Assembly: GCF_002015045.1 (NCBI RefSeq)
Contig: NZ_MUXX01000014.1
Coordinates: 1-39,505, forward strand
DNA: 39,505 nucleotides
Source of the DNA: Haemophilus paraphrohaemolyticus
GTDB taxonomy: Bacteria; Pseudomonadota; Gammaproteobacteria; Enterobacterales; Pasteurellaceae
Reading direction: 5' to 3'
Both the position numbers and the translations under genes were made by a program. Under the pieces are notes generated by a model. The model made no database searches. It was not told the origin of the DNA and saw nothing but the letters and a program-made list of their open reading frames with translations. Of the stretch, positions 6,400 to 11,682 are shown one piece after another. The first letter of the stretch is position 1. Every line of letters starts with the position of its first letter.

Positions 6400-7260
6400 T
6401 TATTTAAATACTGCGACTGAGGTTGCAGATTCGTTGTAGTGTCCGATTGCAAGCGGTCGGCGATTGGTGCGGTTGATACGGTCGTTAATTTTTCTGACGG
6501 CTGGGTTGGTGGTGCGAATATATCGCTGAACCACGTCCAAGTTAAATTCTACGCTGTTTTGCTGATGACTACGGAATGGGCGTAATGCGTGCATTAGGGT
6601 TTCTACGCTTTCGGAGAACCTTGTTACGGCGTAGTAGAAGTTCTGCCAGTCGAGCCACTCTTGCTCGGTTAGCTCCAGATTATCCATTCGGTCAATCGGG
6701 GCGTAGCTGTTGCCGAGTGTGGCTAGAAAGCTGATGGCATTTTCAAATTGTGAGGGTTTGAGTTGGTCGTATTTGCCCACTTTAAACAGACTTTTAAGTT
6801 GGCGATAGATTTCTGCGTAACTCATTCCTGTGCGGTGATGAGCTTTCACGACTGCCTCTTGGATTGCTTGCTGTTGTTCTGGGTTAATCGTGCGTTCGGC
6901 TTTTCCTTTAAACCAGTAGTCGTGCAATGCTTGGTAGCACTCTTTTTTGTATTTGATTAAGGTTTTACGAATTTCGGGTTTGCAACGGTTTACGTCGATG
7001 CCGAATAACCAGCCGTTTAAGTATTCGATGGGTAGGCAGATCATTTGATAATCTTTTCCATCATTTCCAGTCATCTTCATAATGAAGATAACTGAATTTA
7101 AGACATCATCACGTTTAATTCGATTATATTGTGATCCCCATTCTAAGCCGATATTGTCGCAAATCGGTTTCATTGCAGTGTAATGGACACCGCCTTGCTC
7201 GAATGTAACTAAAGACTGATTGTTGAATGAAATGGTTTGAGTGGAGATTTGATTTGACAT
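6400..7260 (-). CDS. ant: Phage antirepressor with P22-type N-terminal domain (286 aa)
   Basis: Residues 5-125 form a P22_AR_N-type antirepressor domain: SLVTFEQGGVHYTAMKPICD, then GLEWGSQYNRIKRD, then MICLPIEYLNGWLFGIDVNR and KYKKECYQALHDYW. Such proteins bind and inactivate CI-like repressors. The C-terminal part is a helical phage-specific domain. The gene is preceded by a C4 antisense RNA element and has its own leftward promoter at 7515-7544 and its own terminator at 6338-6377. It is therefore an almost self-contained immunity unit, as in P1/P7 immI and P22. Confidence 0.85.
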   Translation of the reverse strand: MSNQISTQTISFNNQSLVTFEQGGVHYTAMKPICDNIGLEWGSQYNRIKRDDVLNSVIFIMKMTGNDGKDYQMICLPIEYLNGWLFGIDVNRCKPEIRKTLIKYKKECYQALHDYWFKGKAERTINPEQQQAIQEAVVKAHHRTGMSYAEIYRQLKSLFKVGKYDQLKPSQFENAISFLATLGNSYAPIDRMDNLELTEQEWLDWQNFYYAVTRFSESVETLMHALRPFRSHQQNSVEFNLDVVQRYIRTTNPAVRKINDRINRTNRRPLAIGHYNESATSVAVFK

Positions 7261-7270
7261 TTTTATGCCC

Positions 7271-7277
7271 CTATGAG
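7271..7277 (-). promoter_or_regulatory. C4 target in the ant ribosome-binding region
   Basis: On the minus strand this reads CTCATAG, followed by GGGGC and then the ant ATG. It is the exact complement of CTATGAG in the upstream C4 element (7330-7336). A second copy of the target, CTCATAG, lies at 7494-7500 near the transcript start. Confidence 0.6.
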
Positions 7278-7291
7278 TTAGTTCTTTATTC

Positions 7292-7387
7292 GACCAACCT
7301 TAGTAGGGTTGATCGGGCTTCAACTACTGCTCATAGACAGCGGAGCTTATTTCCTTTCGGTATTTTATTAGGCTCTCTCGACCCGAT
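7292..7387 (-). ncRNA. C4 antisense RNA
   Basis: This segment of the ant leader has the features of the phage C4 antisense RNA that represses antirepressor synthesis in P1 and P7. A closing stem ATCGGG/CCCGAT (7382-7387 with 7312-7317) surrounds a GCTC/GAGC hairpin that displays CTATGAG. A second hairpin (GATCAACC with GGTTGGTC) follows. CTATGAG is complementary to the ant ribosome-binding region at 7271-7277. C4 blocks translation of the ant message in trans or in cis. Ends are approximate. Confidence 0.75.
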
Positions 7388-7413
7388 CTCTGAAAGTCGC
7401 AGATTTGCAACTT

Positions 7414-7446
7414 TAGATTTTCTAAATCTACAGATCTGTAGATTTA
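7414..7446. repeat. Three-part TAGATTT/AAATCTA element with mutually exclusive hairpins
   Basis: TAGATTT (7414-7420), AAATCTA (7424-7430) and TAGATTT (7439-7445) are arranged so that the middle block can pair with either outer block. The right-hand pairing is part of a perfect 24-bp palindrome (7423-7446, centre CAGATCTG). It lies inside the leader between the ant promoter and C4. It may be an operator, or an RNA switch affecting C4 processing. Confidence 0.55.
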
Positions 7447-7461
7447 AATTTTAGGCATAAA

Positions 7462-7500
7462 AAAACCGCTATGCTTTCGGGTGCGGGATACCGCTATGAG
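7462..7500 (-). terminator. Leader hairpin with T-run in the C4/ant transcript
   Basis: On the minus strand ATAGCGGTATCCCGC...GCATAGCGG is followed by TTTTTTTATGCC. CCGCTATG and CATAGCGG blocks plus the inner CCCGCACCCGAAAG region can fold in more than one way. In C4-containing leaders such a structure lies before the antisense RNA. It could terminate or process the transcript. Confidence 0.4.
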
Positions 7501-7514
7501 TTTGTAGTGCGGTA

Positions 7515-7544
7515 ATCATAATCCGATGTGAGCGGTGTTGTCAA
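7515..7544 (-). promoter_or_regulatory. Leftward promoter for C4/ant
   Basis: On the minus strand a perfect TTGACA (7539-7544) is followed after 18 bp by TATGAT (7515-7520). The start point would be near 7508. It is the best sigma70-type match in the left arm and would make C4 and ant independent of pL. Confidence 0.7.
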
Positions 7545-7575
7545 ACGGTTTTTTTAACGAGAACCGCAAAACTCG

Positions 7576-7632
7576 CCTTGTTGTGTCTTACTTCAGCAAG
7601 GAATATAATTGTTGCGTCTTACTTCAACAATT
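7576..7632. repeat. Tandem 26-nt hairpins with an identical loop
   Basis: Two inverted repeats lie five bases apart: 7576-7601 (stem CCTTGTTG/CAGCAAGG) and 7607-7632 (stem AATTGTTG/CAACAATT). Both have the ten-base loop [T/C]GTCTTACTT. The outer stem bases differ between copies, yet pairing is kept, including a G-U pair in the first. This is the pattern of conserved RNA structure. As DNA, the two are 31 bp centre to centre and overlap the promoter at 7581-7609, which would also fit a pair of operators. Confidence 0.7.
7581..7609 (+). promoter_or_regulatory. Possible promoter of the SieB-like gene
   Basis: TTGTGT, 17 bp, then a perfect TATAAT at 7604-7609. The start would fall within the second hairpin, so only that hairpin would be whole on this transcript or the promoter would be covered by a protein bound to the repeats. 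Confidence 0.45.
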
Positions 7633-7645
7633 ACAGGAATTTATT

Positions 7646-7969
7646 ATGTGGGAAGCGTTAATTAATCCCATCTTTTCCATCCTCAAATCTCATTTTGATG
7701 AGGTGATTATGCGTATTACAACGTGGTTTTTGTCGTTTATTCTTTGTTGGTTGCTTATTCCTGTTCATATTCAGATTGAGCTAATGGCAAGACCACTACC
7801 TGCTTTACCTGATTATGCTCTGGTTTACCTTTTCTACTTGGTTGCCGCAACTAGCTTTTGGCAAATGTTCCTCATCTTGTTGGATGTTGCAGCTCTTTTG
7901 CTCGAAAAATTTTCCAAACGTAGAAACGTTGATCCACAATCCGAGCGGGTTGAGATTAACCGCGAGTAG
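7646..7969 (+). CDS. SieB-like membrane protein, probable superinfection exclusion (107 aa)
   Basis: The start at 7646 follows TTACAGGAATTTATT. Two membrane spans are visible: residues about 22-42 (MRITTWFLSFILCWLLIPVH) and about 58-83 (DYALVYLFYLVAATSFWQMF and on). A charged C-terminal tail follows. It is on the plus strand in the middle of a leftward operon, as sieB is in lambda, and the family resemblance is in layout and hydrophobic pattern. It is shorter than SieB (about 190 aa). Identification is therefore tentative. The tandem hairpins just upstream suggest special control of its expression. Confidence 0.55.
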   Translation: MWEALINPIFSILKSHFDEVIMRITTWFLSFILCWLLIPVHIQIELMARPLPALPDYALVYLFYLVAATSFWQMFLILLDVAALLLEKFSKRRNVDPQSERVEINRE

Positions 7970-7992
7970 AAAAATAATACATTGCTTTAGGC

Positions 7993-8187
7993 TCATTTGC
8001 TTTCCTTTTCAATCATCGCATCAATGGTGTTATGCCATACTTCTGTACCAACCAGCTTGTCGGCTAAGATGCTTAAACCTGATGATTTCAGCTTTTTAAG
8101 CACTTTATTTTCCATTCGCTCAATGCGGTCTTGCTCGTCATATTCAGGCGGTAAGCCTAATGCGTTGTAATCTTCGTAACCTATCAT
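7993..8187 (-). CDS. Hypothetical small phage protein (64 aa)
   Basis: The ATG at 8187 has AAGGAGCAACTT in front of it. An in-frame ATG at 8208 lies inside a hairpin and lacks a ribosome site. The product is acidic and helical (YEDYNALGLPPEYDEQD, then ERMENKVLKKLK). Its last 14 residues, VWHNTIDAMIEKESK, recur as the tail of the truncated mini-ORF 566-658, and the DNA around its stop recurs in front of that mini-ORF. Function unknown. Confidence 0.6.
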   Translation of the reverse strand: MIGYEDYNALGLPPEYDEQDRIERMENKVLKKLKSSGLSILADKLVGTEVWHNTIDAMIEKESK

Positions 8188-8205
8188 AAGTTGCTCCTTG
8201 TTTAC

Positions 8206-8264
8206 CATTTAAAAGCACTCTTACTACAAAGAATGCTTTTAAATGCCCTTGCTTTCACAAGGGC
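8206..8264 (-). repeat. Two adjacent stem-loops between terD and the 64-aa gene
   Basis: CATTTAAAAGCA (8206-8217) pairs with TGCTTTTAAATG (8234-8245). Directly beside it GCCCTTG (8245-8251) pairs with CAAGGGC (8258-8264). The first has the same outer sequence as the stem-loops at 8911-8979 and 9201-9311. Together with TGTTTAC they share a 16-nt block with 8905-8920. These are likely features of the leftward transcript, such as processing sites. Confidence 0.6.
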
Positions 8265-8277
8265 AAAGGGCATAAGG

Positions 8278-8847
8278 TTATGCACCGAATTTAGCGATTA
8301 GAGTGCTTAAATTGCCTTCCAATGTCTCGCCAATCGCTTTGAATGACCAGCCATTTTCGTTGCGATACACTTCGCCAAAGATGATGGCAGTGTGGCTGCC
8401 GTTACCTTCGTCTTGCGGTTCAAAGCGTGCAATTTCTTCACCTGTTACATCATTGACTAAGCGAACGAATTCGTTTTGTACTTTTGAGAAGTTTTGATTA
8501 CGTTGTTTACCTTCGTAAATATCAACTGCAATCGCTACTTTTTGAATTTCTGCAGGTAGTGCGGTTAAGTCGATTAAAATGGTTTCATCATCGCCCTCGC
8601 CTTCACCCGTGCGGTCATCGCCTAATGTACGCGCTGCACCGTTTTCTGCAGATTTTTTCCCGAAATAAACCACATCTTTATCTGAACGTGTTTTACCGTC
8701 GGCATTTAATAAAAATGCGTGAGCATCTAAATCAAACGCTGCACCTGTGTCTGCAGTATCCCAACCTAAACCAACGCGTAATTTAGTTAAAGAGTTGTCT
8801 GTTTTGGTTAAATCTAAGGTTTCACCTTTGGTTAATACTAAAGCCAT
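8278..8847 (-). CDS. terD: TerD family protein (189 aa)
   Basis: It is a full-length single TerD domain. The N-terminus ALVLTKGETLDLTK, the block GLGWDTADTGAAFDLDAHAF (residues about 27-46) and the DDRTGEGEGDDETILIDL segment (calcium-binding acidic loops) are all present. TerD proteins bind calcium and are tied to tellurite resistance, stress response and phage resistance in the host ter operon. Here one stands alone as the first gene of the leftward phage operon, where lambda has N and cIII. The ribosome site AAGGAGTAATTT is strong. No other ter genes are nearby, which suggests a cargo gene. Confidence 0.93.
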   Translation of the reverse strand: MALVLTKGETLDLTKTDNSLTKLRVGLGWDTADTGAAFDLDAHAFLLNADGKTRSDKDVVYFGKKSAENGAARTLGDDRTGEGEGDDETILIDLTALPAEIQKVAIAVDIYEGKQRNQNFSKVQNEFVRLVNDVTGEEIARFEPQDEGNGSHTAIIFGEVYRNENGWSFKAIGETLEGNLSTLIAKFGA

Positions 8848-8910
8848 AAATTACTCCTTCTGGCATTTATTAAGTTAATCAAACGCTGTCTTTCCAGCTG
8901 TCAATGTTTA

Positions 8911-8979
8911 CCATTTAAAACAGCACACATCGAGGAAATCCAAGAGTAAAACTCGGCTTACGTATGCTGTTTTAAATGG
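8911..8979 (-). repeat. 18-bp stem-loop in the terD leader
   Basis: CCATTTAAAACAGCAC... (8911-8928) pairs over 18 positions with GTATGCTGTTTTAAATGG (8962-8979). The only non-Watson-Crick position is a G-U pair in the minus-strand RNA. An inner hairpin of CCGAG/CTTGG lies in the loop. The stem has the same ATTTAAAACAGC core as 9201-9311. Confidence 0.65.
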
Positions 8980-9003
8980 TGGCTACATTATTTCGTGCCC
9001 TGC

Positions 9004-9040
9004 AGCCAAGGGCGGTGTTATCGCTTACTCCCTTGTGGCT
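9004..9040 (-). repeat. Hairpin in the leader
   Basis: AGCCAAGGG (9004-9012) pairs with CCCTTGTGGCT (9030-9040) with a two-base bulge. A nine-pair stem, part of the structured leader. Confidence 0.5.
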
Positions 9041-9177
9041 CACTATCCACACCCCGTTTTCAGCTAACACACCACTTGATTTGTGATACACATCTTCTTG
9101 AGCGGTGGGTCTTTATGGGCTTCCACGCTTTGACTAACTCGCACCCTGCATTCGGGCAAGCGGTGTGTTTGATTTAA

Positions 9178-9191
9178 ATTGTTAAAGAGCA
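9178..9191 (-). promoter_or_regulatory. rRNA-operon-type boxA (nutL-like)
   Basis: The minus strand reads TGCTCTTTAACAAT, a perfect match to the boxA of gammaproteobacterial rRNA operons, where NusB/NusE (S10) load to make RNA polymerase resistant to termination. It is stronger than the lambda nut boxA. It sits about 150 nt into the pL leader. Confidence 0.75.
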
Positions 9192-9200
9192 TTAAGTTGA

Positions 9201-9311
9201 TTATTTAAAACAGCTTTCATCTTCCGTTTGCTTCAACGCTTGGCGGTCGTTGCGGATGTTTCCGCATTGATGGCTAAGGGTTTGGCTCTCCGTTAAAGCT
9301 GTTTTAGATAA
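9201..9311 (-). repeat. Large branched stem-loop at the start of the pL leader
   Basis: TTATTTAAAACAGCTTT (9201-9217) pairs with AAAGCTGTTTTAGATAA (9295-9311) with one mismatch. The ~77-nt interior holds a perfect small hairpin, TGCGGA-AACA-TCCGCA on the minus strand, and AACG/CGTT. It immediately precedes boxA on the transcript. Confidence 0.6.
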
Positions 9312-9312
9312 C

Positions 9313-9333
9313 GCCTGATTTTTGTTATCAGGC
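9313..9333. repeat. Hairpin at the 5' end of the pL transcript
   Basis: GCCTGAT (9313-9319), seven bases, ATCAGGC (9327-9333). T-rich sequence follows on the plus strand (TGTTTTGTTTTG), so it might also stop rightward transcripts. On the minus strand it would be the first structure of the leader. Confidence 0.45.
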
Positions 9334-9355
9334 TGTTTTGTTTTGATGGGCTTAG

Positions 9356-9437
9356 TTTAGTTAAAACTAAATAAAAAGTAAATAGATTATTTAGTTAAAA
9401 TTAAACAAAAACTTAAAGTAATTTAGTAAATAGTTGA
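9356..9437. promoter_or_regulatory. Left operator oL and pL
   Basis: Site 1 at 9356-9371 is the perfect palindrome TTTAGTTAAAACTAAA. Site 2 at 9390-9405 is TTTAGTTAAAATTAAA. A half-site TTTAGTAAATAGTT starts at 9422. Spacings are 34 and 32 bp. The same TTTAGT-N4-ACTAAA pattern occurs around cro/cI, so these are CI/Cro operators. pL would read leftward, with a TTGTTT...TATTTA pair between the sites on the minus strand. Confidence 0.7.
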
Positions 9438-9585
9438 TTTTAAAGCAGAAAAATTTTTGCGAGGGGTGTTTGATTGATTGTTTTTTGAGCTATGAAAAGT
9501 TTTTTTGTGATCTAGCTCGAAAATTTTGGAAGGAGTTTTAGACAAAAAATCGGGATTGGTTAATATGTAAGGGAAAGGAGGACTT

Positions 9586-9735
9586 ATGAAAGTTTCAATA
9601 GATGATGTTTTACTTGAATTAAGCAATTTGATTGGAAAGGATAGAGCTATACTACTGTTGCTATCACAAGCACTTGAGGACGGCTACGGGGAGTTGATAG
9701 CAATAGCGCATCAGGATATAGAGATTGAGGAGTAG
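9586..9735 (+). CDS. Small acidic protein next to oL (49 aa)
   Basis: A near-ideal ribosome site (AAAGGAGGACTT) precedes the ATG, and the frame runs 49 codons without rare features. The protein is acidic and helical (SIDDVLLELSNLIGKDRAIL) with an EIEE end. It reads rightward from oL and converges on the end of the rex-position operon. I do not recognise it. The strong ribosome site is the main reason to accept it. Confidence 0.55.
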   Translation: MKVSIDDVLLELSNLIGKDRAILLLLSQALEDGYGELIAIAHQDIEIEE

Positions 9736-9745
9736 TAGCAAAATA

Positions 9746-9766
9746 AAACCGCCATCGTGGCGGTTT
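9746..9766 (-). terminator. Terminator of the cI/rex-position operon
   Basis: AAACCGCCA-TCG-TGGCGGTTT is a perfect hairpin that begins a few bases after the stop of the 163-aa gene. The minus strand continues TTTTATTTTG. It may also stop the small rightward gene at 9586-9735. Confidence 0.8.
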
Positions 9767-9769
9767 AGG

Positions 9770-10261
9770 TTAGGAAAACTTACCTAAAAAAGAGTTCTTT
9801 GAATATTTCTCTTCAAAGGCATTATAAATATCAACTATACACTTTAAATAGGCTTGGTTGATATTTTTATACTGTCCTGCGTTCTGCTCCGAAGTTTTAG
9901 CATTTATACTCTCAATATCCACTGTTGCGTACCAGTGAAATTTGGAAAAGTGTTCGTAAATATTCTCCTGCAATATATTACGTTTTTCGTGCAAAATTTT
10001 TGTAATATGAATGGCAATATTTAATTTAGTAAGAAAGCAAGTGCTATAATAGTGAGTATCAGCTCTTTCTCTTCTGTCAGATAAGAAGAAATGAGAGGAG
10101 AGATTTTCCATTTCGCTGAGAATTTGCAATAAAGAATCAACCAAAACTTTGTCCTCAGCTCTTTTAGCAAATAGCCTAGATTGTCTTACGCCAACTATGG
10201 TGTATAACATTGCGCAAAGAGCGATACTATTCGAAGCATTAATAATATCATTCCAGTTCAC
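9770..10261 (-). CDS. Membrane-anchored protein of the rex-position operon (163 aa)
   Basis: One hydrophobic segment lies at residues about 7-25 (INASNSIALCAMLYTIVGV), and the rest is a long helical soluble domain with many Lys/Glu and several His/Tyr. No known catalytic motif is seen. The start overlaps the stop of the STAS-like gene by 14 nt, so the two are coupled. It occupies the place of lambda rexB, which also encodes a membrane protein. I infer a membrane effector or anchor for the ATPase/STAS pair. No family is recognised. Confidence 0.7.
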   Translation of the reverse strand: MNWNDIINASNSIALCAMLYTIVGVRQSRLFAKRAEDKVLVDSLLQILSEMENLSSHFFLSDRRERADTHYYSTCFLTKLNIAIHITKILHEKRNILQENIYEHFSKFHWYATVDIESINAKTSEQNAGQYKNINQAYLKCIVDIYNAFEEKYSKNSFLGKFS

Positions 10262-10595
10262 TATTATTTACCTTTAGCTCTTCTTCAGCATCTTGTAAGA
10301 TATTTTTAATTTGAATCTCATAAATAGGGAAATCACTAATTATTTCTAAACGCTCCCAGACATCTTTAAATGACATACCTTCATCGCGAATTAGACCGCC
10401 AAAGCTTTCATCAAGGAAAGACGAACCTACGGGAACAATACCATTAAAATCGACCTGGATTTTTTCATTTTCGCTATTTTGAAATGCATTTTTTAGTCTT
10501 TCTCGTCTAAACCGTTGTCCACTGAAGTTGCCGTCAGTTGGATATCTGCCAAATGGCACGGGAGAGAAGTCTGCAACCCTAATTTTTTCAATCAT
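10248..10595 (-). CDS. DUF4325 STAS-like domain protein (115 aa)
   Basis: It shows the DUF4325 signature throughout: FGRYPTDG at 15-22, SGQRFR at 25-30, IQVDFNGI at 46-53 and SSFLDESFGGL at 58-68. This fold resembles STAS anti-sigma-antagonist domains, which bind GHKL ATPases such as SpoIIAB/RsbW. Its upstream neighbour is such an ATPase, with only one base between stop and start. A switch pair is therefore a good inference: the ATPase would bind or modify the STAS-like protein. The cellular role is not established. Confidence 0.85.
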   Translation of the reverse strand: MIEKIRVADFSPVPFGRYPTDGNFSGQRFRRERLKNAFQNSENEKIQVDFNGIVPVGSSFLDESFGGLIRDEGMSFKDVWERLEIISDFPIYEIQIKNILQDAEEELKVNNSELE

Positions 10596-10596
10596 A

Positions 10597-11544
10597 TTAA
10601 TTGCCTTTTTCTGGTAAAATTAATGACCACACGATAAGTGTTCCTTTTATTTTGCATTGAGGAGAAGTTGCAATACAATTCTTTTTCTCATCACCTTGAC
10701 TATATTGATAAGAATAGATCACCTCATCAGTATAAATGGTTAGTCGCTCTTCCTCAACGAAATTTTGTATCACATTCTTCAAATCCTCGGAACCTTTCCC
10801 GCGTTTTCCTATACCATTATGATTAAATCTAGAATATCCTTTAGACATCAGCTCTTTCATTTTGTTAATTTTTTCTTGTGGGGCATTGTCATCGCTATCT
10901 GGGTAATAGGAGTTTAAGGCTCCGACACCTGCATCATAAATCAAGAAAACCATTCTATGAGCAGATGGACTATACCAACAACATTGCCACCAACGATTTC
11001 TTCTAAGAACTCTTTGCAAATAATCATTGCCAATGTATGCATGATGTTGAATGTTTAATAGAGCTTCGCTTATTGCCGTTAATAACACAATTTTTTGTTC
11101 CGCAGATATACCATCTATCTGAAAGATCATTTGGCTAGTGTTTATTTGAAGGGTTTCAATGGTCTCTTTACAGCCTGATTGATAATAATTACCGTCAATG
11201 ACGAGCTGAAGTATCTCATTTTCATTTTTTGCTTCTAAAGCTTTTTTTAATCCTGAGAGGATAATCCTAGCATAACCATCAGGATTGCTATTTTCTTCAG
11301 GGTAAATAATTGAGATTGCATTATGACGTTTACTTCTACACCTTACACTATGTACGGCAGAAAATAGAAGAAGAGTGCTTTCAGCATACGCCTCCTTAAT
11401 TCTAGATAAGTCAAGTATTATTCTTTTTCTTTGCCTAAAATATAAGTCCACCTCGTTAAGGAATGTAATGGTTTTTTCTCTATCTACGGAGGTACCACCG
11501 ATAGTGAATATTTCAGGTGCAATCAATCTAATTTGCTGAGCCAT
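10597..11544 (-). CDS. GHKL-type ATPase with N-terminal STAS-like region (315 aa)
   Basis: The C-terminal half has the GHKL (histidine-kinase-like) ATP site: N-box ISEALLNIQHH (E160, N164, H167/168), G1 box DAGVGA (204-209), a GIGKRGKGSEDL lid (244-255) and the closing GTLIVWSLILP (301-311). There is no phospho-acceptor His box or receiver domain, so it is closer to anti-sigma kinases than to sensor kinases. Residues 1-100 look like a STAS-like domain (RIILDLSRIKEAYAESTLLLF). First gene after cI in the same direction, 138 bp downstream with no terminator visible. Confidence 0.82.
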   Translation of the reverse strand: MAQQIRLIAPEIFTIGGTSVDREKTITFLNEVDLYFRQRKRIILDLSRIKEAYAESTLLLFSAVHSVRCRSKRHNAISIIYPEENSNPDGYARIILSGLKKALEAKNENEILQLVIDGNYYQSGCKETIETLQINTSQMIFQIDGISAEQKIVLLTAISEALLNIQHHAYIGNDYLQRVLRRNRWWQCCWYSPSAHRMVFLIYDAGVGALNSYYPDSDDNAPQEKINKMKELMSKGYSRFNHNGIGKRGKGSEDLKNVIQNFVEEERLTIYTDEVIYSYQYSQGDEKKNCIATSPQCKIKGTLIVWSLILPEKGN

Positions 11545-11682
11545 ATTGATATTCCATTCAATTACTACAATTCAAGCGACTCCTAAAAAATCCCCGCCTT
11601 CATCAAAAATTATCTCTTTCTACGATAGATTAGATATTACAAATAACTCCTATGCTCCACCGCTACGCCAATAATGCGGATG

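Larger units (their letters stand above)
8848..9345 (-). promoter_or_regulatory. Long structured leader of the pL operon
   Basis: About 500 bases separate oL from terD, and no convincing gene lies in them on either strand. On the minus strand they form in order: a 5' hairpin (9313-9333), a large branched stem-loop (9201-9311), boxA (9178-9191), a second region with a 9-bp hairpin (9004-9040), and a third long stem-loop (8911-8979). G-U pairs in the stems make sense only in the minus-strand RNA. This layout suits an RNA-based antitermination leader. Confidence 0.55.

Noticed and set aside
7805..8099. Overlapping frames on both strands across the SieB-like gene end
   Set aside because: Shadows of the 107-aa and 64-aa genes. 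They have no ribosome sites.
8995..9177. 60-aa open frame on the plus strand in the pL leader
   Set aside because: No ribosome site, opposite to the transcript, Cys/His/Leu-rich composition of a chance frame, and overlaps the structured leader.
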